This document shows positions 6,701 through 13,365 of a DNA stretch of 14,566 bases, piece by piece (the first letter of the stretch is position 1; every line of letters begins with the position of its first letter). The notes under the pieces are model-generated. The model was not told the origin of the DNA and ran no database searches. It was given only the letters and a program-made list of their open reading frames with translations. This DNA comes from Elusimicrobiota bacterium (GTDB lineage: Bacteria; Elusimicrobiota; Elusimicrobia; JACQJN01): the NCBI GenBank assembly GCA_016205085.1, contig JACQJN010000215.1, positions 1-14,566 on the forward strand, read 5' to 3'. The position numbers were made by a program, and so were the translations under genes.

Positions 6701-8692
6701 TTATGCTTTCATGAGACGACACCTGCCGCCGCGAAATTGCGGATCGACCCCGTCTCCCTCGGCGATCTCCAAGGGGTTGGCTCCCAATCCCTTGGCCCAT
6801 CTCCCATAAGCCGTGTGCCCCAACCCCACCGGAACACTCACCACATCCGGCATGGTCCAGGGTACGAGGCGCGCCTTGACCTGAATTTTTCCTCTCCTGG
6901 ACTCCACCCATACCCTGTCTCCATCGACGATGCCGTATTTTCGGGCGGTGTCAGGATGAATTTCCGCCCATGTTCCCCACGTTTCCTGAGCCTGCGGTCC
7001 CGCGACGCTTTGGAGATAGGGAAGATGGGCTCCCTCTCCGCGGAAAAAAGCAAGGGGGGTGAAGAGATATAGGAAAAGCGGAAATTCCGCGTCCCCTTTC
7101 AGCTCCGGCACCCGATGTTTAAGAGCATCCACCAAGGGGCTGAATCTAAATCGTTCCAACATCTTCCCGCTCTTCGGGATCTCCATCCACCGGACTTCCC
7201 CCTCCGGTTCCAGAAGACTCTCACCCTTGAGCTCTTTCGCCCTGATCTTATGATAGGATTGGAATTCACCCAGGGCCGGAGCCGCTCCTTCAACAACTCG
7301 TTTTAATAGAAGGAAAATTTCTCCAGGATCCTTCGTGTCGTAGAGAGGCTCCACGGCCCGTGGGCTGGCATTTAAAACGGATTTTCCATCTATTGTGGAA
7401 TGCTGGGACAGGTGGAGCTGCTCTAAAGGCGTATGGCAAGGAAGTACAATGTCCGAAATCTCGGCTGTCTCGGTCATGTGGGGCGAAACAGTGACGATGA
7501 ACGGCACATTTTCCAGTACGGACTTCCACTGGCCCGACCCAAAAAAAACGGGATTTACACGATCCACAATCATCACTTGAGGCGCCGCTTTCCTGAACCG
7601 CTCCGCGCTCTCCTCCCGTTTCTCCAAGCCGCCCACCGTCCAAACCGTTTCTTCGCTTCCCATGCTGCCCAGAATCATATTCAGGGCGGAAACCGCCATT
7701 CGGTTGAAAATAAAATCAGACCCCATAATGGCTGCGGCCGGTTTCAAATGAATAAATTTCAGAAGGAGAAGCTTGATCTCTTTCTCCGGAATTTGAGTCC
7801 ATCGGGACACCCGTTCCAGAGACAACATTTCCACAGCTCTTTTAAATTCCTCGAACCCATCCGTATGGCCTTGGATATAAGCCTTGCCGTAACTTCCGTT
7901 CACAATGAGCTCCCGCGCCAGCCACAAAGCCAGTACTCCTTCCGTCCCGGGCCGGATGGGCATCCACTCATCCGCCTTGGCGGCCGTCACGGAAAACCGC
8001 GGCTCGATCTGAACGACGTGGGTTCGTTGCCTGCCGGGCCACCGCCGAAGTTTGGCAAAAGCCCTCTGAGCCTCCACGGGTGAAGGATGAGTCTGGAGCC
8101 AATCGAATCCAAAAGAAACAAGAAGTCGGATCCGGTCCAAATCCCAAAATGTCCGCGGGCTAGACTCCAAGGTCACAAAATTCCCCTCACCCACTGAACC
8201 GGCCAGCCCCTTTAAAGCTTCCTGATGCACGTCCTTGGGTTCTCCGGGAGTCAGGAGCGCCAAAGGCCGTTTCACTTTTTCTAGATTTGCCTTGGATATC
8301 CTTCCCGCGATCCGGCGCACAGCTTCCTCCCAAGAGATCGCAGTCCACCTCCCCGCGCCCCGAGGACCTTCGCGCACCAGCGGGCCACGAAGACGGTCCG
8401 GATGGTACAACTCCTGAAGGACGGCGGCTCCTTTAGGACAAAGGCTTCCTTGATTGATAGGATGATCCTGAGTCCCTGAAATTCCCACCGCGCGGCCATC
8501 CATCTTGCGTACGCGGATGCCGCAGCCGGCCGGACACATGCCGCATATCCCCTGAACGAATGTCTCCTTGCCTGGTTGAGGCAATGGTGTCTCTCTGGGC
8601 TTAAGGACAGTTTCCCTGGCCCAGGAAGGCAGCACAGAGCCCGCTCCCAATAGGCCGGCCAACTTCAGAAAGGCTCGTCTCGATATCTCCAT
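6701..8692 (-). CDS. Molybdopterin-oxidoreductase family subunit, QrcB/ActB-like, probably without Mo
   Basis: Tat-exported protein of 663 aa. The N-terminus has a twin-arginine signal, SRRAFLK (4-10). C50, C53, C57 and C85 form a complete N-terminal [4Fe-4S] motif (CGMCPAGC then GSLCPKG). Later blocks include RPGTE (247-251) and a C-terminal dinucleotide-binding domain. The part that normally carries the Cys, Sec, Ser or Asp ligand to the metal is shortened: about 165-200 runs straight into LLVSFGFDWLQ, and no ligand-like D-x-x-x-R-x-C block is visible. QrcB and ActB are homologues that lack molybdenum and act structurally or in electron transfer. I chose ATG 8692, one base after the preceding stop and close to the Tat motif; a TTG at 8710 is possible but has no ribosome-binding site. 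Confidence 0.9.
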   Translation of the reverse strand: MEISRRAFLKLAGLLGAGSVLPSWARETVLKPRETPLPQPGKETFVQGICGMCPAGCGIRVRKMDGRAVGISGTQDHPINQGSLCPKGAAVLQELYHPDRLRGPLVREGPRGAGRWTAISWEEAVRRIAGRISKANLEKVKRPLALLTPGEPKDVHQEALKGLAGSVGEGNFVTLESSPRTFWDLDRIRLLVSFGFDWLQTHPSPVEAQRAFAKLRRWPGRQRTHVVQIEPRFSVTAAKADEWMPIRPGTEGVLALWLARELIVNGSYGKAYIQGHTDGFEEFKRAVEMLSLERVSRWTQIPEKEIKLLLLKFIHLKPAAAIMGSDFIFNRMAVSALNMILGSMGSEETVWTVGGLEKREESAERFRKAAPQVMIVDRVNPVFFGSGQWKSVLENVPFIVTVSPHMTETAEISDIVLPCHTPLEQLHLSQHSTIDGKSVLNASPRAVEPLYDTKDPGEIFLLLKRVVEGAAPALGEFQSYHKIRAKELKGESLLEPEGEVRWMEIPKSGKMLERFRFSPLVDALKHRVPELKGDAEFPLFLYLFTPLAFFRGEGAHLPYLQSVAGPQAQETWGTWAEIHPDTARKYGIVDGDRVWVESRRGKIQVKARLVPWTMPDVVSVPVGLGHTAYGRWAKGLGANPLEIAEGDGVDPQFRGGRCRLMKA

Positions 8693-8693
8693 A

Positions 8694-9194
8694 TTACAGG
8701 TGGCACGCAAGACAATCGTTTGTGACTTTCCTTCTCCTATGACAATCCATACAACGCTCCATCTTGATGGGAATCACCTGACGGGTGACGGGAACCTCCC
8801 TTTTGGACATATCCCCGTGGCATACGGCGCAATCGAGCTTGGCGATACCCACATGGCGCCTATGGGAAAAGTAGACGTGCTGCGGAACACGGTAAATCTG
8901 GTTCCAAGGTATCTCTCTATTTTCCAGGATGTAGGCCTGGACGACTTTTAATTTGGGATTGTCCGTATCCTGGTTGTGGCAGGAAGCGCAGGTTTCCAAG
9001 GGCGGGAGAGTCGCATGAACACCTCCCTCCGCAATACCGGCATGACAATTGGCGCACTCCAGGCCCAGTTCGATGTGTTTTTTATGGTTATACGGGACGG
9101 GCTGCTTCTTGGAGTCTGACTGGTGCCAGGCCAAAAGGAACCAGACTGAACCAAGCAAAACAAGGGATAAAACGGCTGCCGCAAGATCTTTCAT
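8694..9194 (-). CDS. Membrane-anchored pentaheme cytochrome c, ActA/QrcA-like
   Basis: Protein of 166 aa with one N-terminal membrane helix (about 4-23) and five CxxCH heme sites, at C47, C69, C122, C148 and C161. Non-motif histidines such as H37, H40, H60, H106, H111 and H114 can supply axial ligands. The N-H-K-K-H-x-x-x-G-L-x-C block before heme 1 is typical of the c7/c3-like cytochromes found as ActA and QrcA. Position immediately before the Mop, FeS and NrfD genes supports that role: periplasmic electron relay between the complex and soluble cytochromes. ActA is pentaheme and QrcA is hexaheme, so the heme count favours ActA. A GGGGAGGAG run abuts the ATG, giving unusually tight ribosome-binding spacing. 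The gene starts 21 nt after the SPFH gene. Confidence 0.92.
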   Translation of the reverse strand: MKDLAAAVLSLVLLGSVWFLLAWHQSDSKKQPVPYNHKKHIELGLECANCHAGIAEGGVHATLPPLETCASCHNQDTDNPKLKVVQAYILENREIPWNQIYRVPQHVYFSHRRHVGIAKLDCAVCHGDMSKREVPVTRQVIPIKMERCMDCHRRRKVTNDCLACHL

Positions 9195-9215
9195 CTCCTC
9201 CCCGTAGGGTCAGAT

Positions 9216-10097
9216 TTACTTCTGCGGGGTTTTGGGCGGCGCACCCGCAAATTCCTTTGCCAAGGCTGTGACGCCGGACATCGCTCCCAAACCCATGGTC
9301 TCCACGGCGCTGGAGGGAACGATCACGATGGTGGAATTTTGCCGCATTCCTTCCAGTAGAATATTCATCGCACGCAAATGCAGAGCAATGGGACTATTCA
9401 CGTAGGCCTTAGAAGATTCTTCGAACACCTGTGAAACCTGCCGTTCTGAATCTGCCAGGATCACCCTTGCCTGACGCTCCCTCTCCGCCTGCGCCTGCAT
9501 GGACATGGCATTCTGAAGGCCGGCCGGTATTTTCACGTCGCGGATCTCCACAGAAATGGCTTTAATGCCCCAGGCTTCCGTCCGTTGATCAATCATAGCG
9601 CAAAGATCCTTATCGATCTTCTCCCGGCCTCTGAGCATTTCCGAGAGATCGGTTCTTCCGATCACATCCCGCAGAGCGGTTTGACTGGACCATGTAATAG
9701 CCTGCCGGTAATCCTCCACTTCCACAGCTGCCTTCTTCGAATCCACGACCCGCCAGAAGAGAACCGCATCCACATCCACAGGCACGCTGTCTTTGGTGAG
9801 GGTCTGCTCCGCAGTGAAGGGAGTCGTTATCGTACGCAGATCTATCCAATAAGGGATGGTGTCCACGAAAGGAATGACGCCAAAAACTCCTGGACCCTTC
9901 AAATCAAGATATTTTCCAAGCCGAAGAATCACCGCTTTTTGCCATTGGCGTGCAACGCGGATGGCCAGAACGAATAAGACAGCCAAGGCTGAGACTGCAA
10001 CTCCAAGGGCTGGATTCTCAAGCTTGACGCCCAAGAAGCCTCCTGCGGTCATCATCACGACAAACACCACCGCTGTCACAGGATGAATTCCCATCAT
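9216..10097 (-). CDS. SPFH/stomatin-like membrane protein (slipin)
   Basis: Protein of 293 aa with two N-terminal hydrophobic segments (about 6-24 and 31-47), then an SPFH/band 7 domain (about 50-210), then a helical tail. The order RLGKYLDLKGPGVFGVIPFVDTI-type entry block, a D-V-D-A-V-x-F-W-R-V strand, A-L-R-D-V-I-G, G-I-K-A-I-S-V-E-I-R-D-V, and Q-A-x-A-E-R-E-R-Q-A-R is standard for bacterial stomatins. These proteins oligomerise on membranes and organise or protect other membrane proteins. The usual genomic partner, an NfeD-type protein, is absent; instead it heads the Act/Qrc-like gene set. The ATG at 10097 is followed by a second ATG, and an AGGAGG lies 7 nt upstream. A sigma-54-like promoter lies before it. 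Confidence 0.93.
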   Translation of the reverse strand: MMGIHPVTAVVFVVMMTAGGFLGVKLENPALGVAVSALAVLFVLAIRVARQWQKAVILRLGKYLDLKGPGVFGVIPFVDTIPYWIDLRTITTPFTAEQTLTKDSVPVDVDAVLFWRVVDSKKAAVEVEDYRQAITWSSQTALRDVIGRTDLSEMLRGREKIDKDLCAMIDQRTEAWGIKAISVEIRDVKIPAGLQNAMSMQAQAERERQARVILADSERQVSQVFEESSKAYVNSPIALHLRAMNILLEGMRQNSTIVIVPSSAVETMGLGAMSGVTALAKEFAGAPPKTPQK

Positions 10098-10104
10098 TTT
10101 CTTG

Positions 10105-10110
10105 CCTCCT
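10105..10110 (-). promoter_or_regulatory. Shine-Dalgarno site of the SPFH gene
   Basis: The minus strand reads AGGAGG seven bases before ATG 10097. This is a full match to the consensus at ideal spacing, and it fixes the start of the SPFH gene at the first of its two consecutive ATG codons. Confidence 0.85.
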
Positions 10111-10152
10111 TTTTAAATCAACCAATATATCGCTTCAATTATCTTTACTAAG

Positions 10153-10168
10153 GGCAACGAATCTGCCA
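10153..10168 (-). promoter_or_regulatory. Putative sigma-54 promoter before the SPFH/Act-like operon
   Basis: The minus strand reads TGGCAGATTCGTTGCC, which fits the RpoN -24/-12 pattern TGGCAC-N5-TTGCA, with GG and GC exactly 10 bases apart. It lies in the 100-base gap (10098-10197) between the bc-complex block and the SPFH gene. A start site about 12 bases after the -12 GC would be near 10142, leaving a leader of about 45 nt with a strong Shine-Dalgarno site. No hairpin terminator is visible upstream, so read-through from the bc block is also possible. Confidence 0.6.
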
Positions 10169-10197
10169 GGGAAATACTAAGAAGTAATTCGGTGGGC

Positions 10198-11433
10198 TTA
10201 TTTTTTCACGGCTAGAGACAATATATAGGCCGTCAACGCGTGAATCTCATCGTCCCGAAGCTCCAGTTTGGGCATTGTGGAACCCGGGCTTACCATTTGA
10301 GGATCTCGGAAATGTTTAGTAAGCCACTCCTCCGCTTTCTCGCCGGCCACCTTATCCAAAGCGGGTCCAACCGCACCCCCCTTTCCATTGATCTTATGAC
10401 AATAGCCACAATTTAAGTTGCGGTACAATCTCCGACCCGTAAAAACTACCGGGTTCTTTTCAGCGACAGAAGTCAAGGGCGAACCAGTGTATTTCTGAGC
10501 GGTGATGTAGCGGGCGATATCCTCTATCTGCGTGTCGGTCAACTGGCCTTTATACCCCGGCATCGTAGAGGACGAGTTGAGTTGGGAAGGATCCAGAATA
10601 TATTTTTTGATGTAGGCTTTGTCGCGGGCCGAACCGATGAGGGAAAGATCAGGCCCCACATCCCCACCTTCCCCACCTATACGGTGACAAGCCGTACAGT
10701 TAGCCGCAAAAAGCTTAGGTGCCTCGCCGGTGAAGGGTCCTCCCGCCAAAGACTTCATGTAGGCCGCCAGGGCTTGAATCTCATCTTCCAAAAGATTAAG
10801 TTTAGGCATATCCGACCCCGGGCGGGGGTCTCTAAGATGGCCGATGAGCCACTCCTCCGTTTCCTCACCCACAACCTTATCGAGTTCAGGGCCGATGGAG
10901 CCGCCCTTTCCCGCAATCTTGTGACAGTAAGCGCAATTCAAACTCCTATACAGCCTGTGCCCCGCCAGGACCAGAGGGTCCTTCTCAATGACAGGATTGG
11001 TGAGAGGGCTCTTGTAGCCCGCCCAGGTGAGATAGGTGATGCCGGCCAGAGCCAAAACTCCCAAACCGGTCCAGAGAGGCCGGTCCAAAGGATGGCGCCT
11101 GGAATCTTTATCCAAAAAGGGCAAAAGAAGCAGAAAAGAGACGGCCAACCCCGGAAGTAGGATGGCCGCGACGGCTTCCAGATGGCCGGGAAAGAACTTG
11201 AGCGCCTGAAAAAGAAACAAAAAGTACCACTCCGGACGGGGATTATAGGTCGTATCCGTGGGATCGGCCAATTCCTCAAGTTTCACCCCAAACTTGTATG
11301 CCAGGAATGAAAGAGCGCACAGGATAAGAAAAGTAACCAACGTGTCCTTGAAGACCGCATAGGGGAAAAATGGTTTGCCCTCCTCCTTCAAACGAATGTA
11401 GCGCTTCTTATATTCCTCGTACCAATTTTGCAT
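10198..11433 (-). CDS. Cytochrome b subunit IV fused to three cytochrome c domains
   Basis: Protein of 411 aa. Residues 1-140 resemble subunit IV of b6f/QcrC-type complexes, with the ADPTDTTYNPRPEWYF block (56-71) containing the Qo-site PEWY motif and three hydrophobic helices. Three monoheme cytochrome c domains follow: C167/C170/H171 with M209, C246/C249/H250 with M291, and C342/C345/H346 with M387. Each methionine sits in an M-P-K-L or M-P-G-Y context and is the likely sixth ligand. This protein completes the quinol-oxidising site with the cytochrome b encoded just upstream and carries the cytochrome c1 function itself. I chose ATG 11433, 2 nt after the cytochrome b stop. A frame open to 11679 lies within cytochrome b, except for starts such as 11475 that would add only a short, non-family tail. 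Confidence 0.93.
   Translation of the reverse strand: MQNWYEEYKKRYIRLKEEGKPFFPYAVFKDTLVTFLILCALSFLAYKFGVKLEELADPTDTTYNPRPEWYFLFLFQALKFFPGHLEAVAAILLPGLAVSFLLLLPFLDKDSRRHPLDRPLWTGLGVLALAGITYLTWAGYKSPLTNPVIEKDPLVLAGHRLYRSLNCAYCHKIAGKGGSIGPELDKVVGEETEEWLIGHLRDPRPGSDMPKLNLLEDEIQALAAYMKSLAGGPFTGEAPKLFAANCTACHRIGGEGGDVGPDLSLIGSARDKAYIKKYILDPSQLNSSSTMPGYKGQLTDTQIEDIARYITAQKYTGSPLTSVAEKNPVVFTGRRLYRNLNCGYCHKINGKGGAVGPALDKVAGEKAEEWLTKHFRDPQMVSPGSTMPKLELRDDEIHALTAYILSLAVKK
10204..10461 (-). repeat. Duplicated cytochrome c domain, copy 2 (third c domain)
   Basis: This stretch encodes residues 325-410 of the subunit IV fusion. Hand alignment with residues 150-231 (bases 10741-10986) shows roughly two thirds identical residues, including R-L-Y-R-x-L-N-C-x-Y-C-H-K-I and P-x-L-D-K-V. 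The only visible length change is a short insertion before the heme-ligand methionine. Confidence 0.85.
10741..10986 (-). repeat. Duplicated cytochrome c domain, copy 1 (first c domain)
   Basis: This stretch encodes residues 150-231 of the subunit IV fusion and pairs with the copy at 10204-10461. The middle c domain (about residues 233-315) is clearly different, so the order is A-B-A'. Confidence 0.85.
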
Positions 11434-11435
11434 TT

Positions 11436-12104
11436 CTAACGCTTTTTTTGAGGAACCTCTGAAATCCCATGCCATACCACAAGAAAAAGATGCGCTCCTA
11501 TCAAAAGACCGATCACCATTGGCAAAACTAAAACGTGCAGCGCATAAAACCGGGTCAGAGTAGCCGCTCCCATATCCTCCCCACCTATAAGGATCTTGGA
11601 AATATAAGCCCCCAAAATCGGTGTTTGGCCCGCGATGTTGGCCCCCACCATGGTGGCCCAGTAAGCCTTCTGATCCCAAGGCAATAGATACCCTGTAAAA
11701 CTAAATCCCATCACCAATAAAAATAAAAAGACCCCGACGATCCATGTGGCTTCACGTGGATACTTATACGCCCCCATAAAGTACACCCTCAGCATATGCA
11801 GGGATACCAATACCACCATGAACGTGGCTCCCCAGTGATGCAATCCGCGAATCAGCCACCCCAATAGAACTTGCTCGCTGATGAACCGCACGGAATCATA
11901 GGCATGATCCGGGGAAGGAACATAGTTCATGGCCAAGAGCGCTCCCGTCACCGCCTGAACCATAAATACGAAAAGGGACGCGCTCCCCAATGTATAAAAC
12001 CAGGCAACAGGACCCTTGGCTTCGGGAATGTGCCGGGCAAAGAGAGCCTGCCACACCTTCTGGAATCCGGTCCTCTCATCCAGCCAAGCAAGAATGTTCT
12101 TCAT
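11436..12104 (-). CDS. Cytochrome b, b6-type N-terminal four-helix subunit
   Basis: Integral membrane protein of 222 aa that binds the two b hemes of a quinol:cytochrome c oxidoreductase. Heme-ligand pairs are H89 and H103 in helix B (13 residues between) and H190 and H205 in helix D (14 between). The 14-residue spacing is the b6f and Gram-positive type. The C-D loop contains G-Y-L-L-P-W-D-Q-K. At the place where cytochrome b6 has the cysteine that binds the extra heme c-n (F-Y-C-L-G), this protein has FYTLG, with T38. The start at 12104 overlaps the Rieske stop as ATGA, with AGGAG 5 nt upstream (12110-12114); the open frame continues to 12245 but lies within the Rieske gene. Subunit IV follows after 2 nt. 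Confidence 0.94.
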   Translation of the reverse strand: MKNILAWLDERTGFQKVWQALFARHIPEAKGPVAWFYTLGSASLFVFMVQAVTGALLAMNYVPSPDHAYDSVRFISEQVLLGWLIRGLHHWGATFMVVLVSLHMLRVYFMGAYKYPREATWIVGVFLFLLVMGFSFTGYLLPWDQKAYWATMVGANIAGQTPILGAYISKILIGGEDMGAATLTRFYALHVLVLPMVIGLLIGAHLFLVVWHGISEVPQKKR

Positions 12105-12607
12105 GCTTTCTCCTGATGCACGGGCTGAGGTAAAATCAAAAGCTGCCCTCCCACCACTTTTACCAGAAAGCGGTCCAAAGGCCTGGGTGGCGGGCCACTC
12201 ACCACCTTCCCATCCACATCGAAGACGGCGGTATGACAGGGACAAAGAAACTGCTTCTTCTGTTCATCCCAGCGGTAAGGGCAGCCTAGGTGGGTGCAAC
12301 GAGGATCGAAGACGATAAAATCCTTCCCGTTAGAGGTGAGAATCCAGGCCGAGGACCTGCGCTCCGTTGTCACCCAGGCATCCCGTTTGCGCTCCACAAA
12401 CTCCACTTTTATGGGAAGCCCCGGCTTAAAATTGTCGGCCCGCCCGATATCCAACCAGCCTTCCTCCTTTTTCTTGAAAGCCGGAGATATGAAATAACCC
12501 AGGCCGGCACCCCCCAGAATGGCGCCGATGAGGCCGCCCAGTCCGAATATGGCCCACTGCAGAAAAGAACGCCTGGAAATCGTGCTGTCAGGGCTGGGGT
12601 GTTCCAT
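12101..12607 (-). CDS. Rieske iron-sulfur protein
   Basis: High-potential [2Fe-2S] subunit of 168 aa that takes the first electron from quinol at the Qo site. Cluster ligands are C104 and H106 (CTHLGC, with C109 as disulfide partner) and C122 and H125 (CPCH, with C124 as disulfide partner), the complete Rieske set. The N-terminus has a Tat-type signal, SRRSFLQW, followed by a glycine-rich transmembrane helix (about 18-41) that acts as anchor. A proline-rich SGPPPRPL segment (137-144) follows the second motif, as expected. The ATG at 12607 lies 20 nt inside the upstream pentaheme gene, and the stop overlaps the cytochrome b start as ATGA. This tight order is typical of bc-type operons. Confidence 0.96.
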   Translation of the reverse strand: MEHPSPDSTISRRSFLQWAIFGLGGLIGAILGGAGLGYFISPAFKKKEEGWLDIGRADNFKPGLPIKVEFVERKRDAWVTTERRSSAWILTSNGKDFIVFDPRCTHLGCPYRWDEQKKQFLCPCHTAVFDVDGKVVSGPPPRPLDRFLVKVVGGQLLILPQPVHQEKA

Positions 12608-13346
12608 GCTTTTGCAGTTCCTTAATTTGAAGCTCGTTGAGGATATCGACAGAACGCCGGGTGACTTCTTGAGCCGCCTTCAGCACCTCCATCATTTTGA
12701 ATGTGTGCCAATCCTCCAGGGTGTGCCGGTACATTCCCATGATTTTCTGATAATCCTGTCCCTGCCGTGAAATATCCGCTTTCTGTCCATGACTTTCCTG
12801 AAGAGTTTTTTCCAATCTCTTGAAAGTCTCTCCGGCATTGTTGAGCGCCATGAGCGTGGCGTAAGCCTGGGTGGGACGCCTATGGCAGACCGTACAGGTC
12901 ATCTCCAATTCTCTAGGGGCCAGGACATGATTGGCCATGGAGCCGTGACAGGTGACACAGTTGGGACCCCTTCCCGAACTCTGCAGATCCCTATAATGAG
13001 CGCTTCTCTTAAACGCCTTAAACTCCGCCTGATGGCAAGTCCCACAGGTTGCAGGAATACGCGTGTAGTATACGAGACTCTTGGAATTTGTCGAAGGCAT
13101 CATGCCTTTATGCGCCGCTCTCTTTTCTCCTTCGGAAGGATTCCCTCCGTGGCAGGTCTCACACCGAATCCCCGCCCTGGCATGGACTGATTTCTCCCAA
13201 TCTGAAAAGTTGTGTTCAAGATAGGAAACCCCTCCCACGCCTCTGTGACAAGCGACGCAAGAATTTTCCTGCTGAGTCTCGCCCCTCAGGAGAGAACATG
13301 ATAGCACTAAAAATAAAATACCGGCAACAGGATTAAAAAAATTCAT
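12588..13346 (-). CDS. Periplasmic pentaheme cytochrome c with helical tail
   Basis: Protein of 252 aa with five heme sites: C30VACH, C62ETCH, C101GTCH, C130VTCH and C151TVCH. The pattern of CETCHGG, CGTCHQAEF and CVTCHGS is common in cytochrome c554/NrfA-HAO-like electron-transfer cytochromes. About 160-250 is a long charged helical region with no heme sites, perhaps for docking or dimer formation. The N-terminus is hydrophobic and looks like a signal peptide; C17 in VLSC could instead mark a lipoprotein. I chose ATG 13346 because an AGGAGG lies 7 nt upstream; an open frame to 13385 runs into the preceding gene. The 3' end overlaps the Rieske gene, so this cytochrome probably serves the bc-type complex directly. 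No catalytic CxxCK is present. Confidence 0.9.
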   Translation of the reverse strand: MNFFNPVAGILFLVLSCSLLRGETQQENSCVACHRGVGGVSYLEHNFSDWEKSVHARAGIRCETCHGGNPSEGEKRAAHKGMMPSTNSKSLVYYTRIPATCGTCHQAEFKAFKRSAHYRDLQSSGRGPNCVTCHGSMANHVLAPRELEMTCTVCHRRPTQAYATLMALNNAGETFKRLEKTLQESHGQKADISRQGQDYQKIMGMYRHTLEDWHTFKMMEVLKAAQEVTRRSVDILNELQIKELQKHGTPQP

Positions 13347-13353
13347 TTTAAAA

Positions 13354-13359
13354 CCTCCT
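13354..13359 (-). promoter_or_regulatory. Shine-Dalgarno site of the pentaheme cytochrome
   Basis: The minus strand reads AGGAGG with seven bases between it and ATG 13346. It decides the start against the in-frame upstream extension to 13385, which has no comparable site and overlaps the preceding coding region. Confidence 0.85.
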
Positions 13360-13365
13360 GCCACC

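Noticed and set aside
6208..6714. Plus-strand open frame of 168 codons
   Set aside because: It mirrors the cysteine-rich FeS subunit gene and the end of the Mop gene; no motif or plausible ribosome-binding site supports it.
6701..8692. Catalytic polysulfide, nitrate or formate oxidoreductase
   Set aside because: The segment that should hold the metal ligand is shortened with no suitable residue, and the flanking cytochrome genes fit Act/Qrc instead.
10098..10197. Terminator after the bc-type block
   Set aside because: Only a TACT-TCTT-AGTA inverted repeat of four bases is present, with no stable stem and no T run.
10582..11160. Long plus-strand open frame of 192 codons
   Set aside because: It lies antisense to the subunit IV/triheme gene, which has clear family motifs, and its translation shows no recognisable domain or start signals.
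12105..12245. Upstream extension of cytochrome b
   Set aside because: It lies inside the Rieske gene; ATG 12104 has AGGAG at good spacing and matches the family N-terminus.
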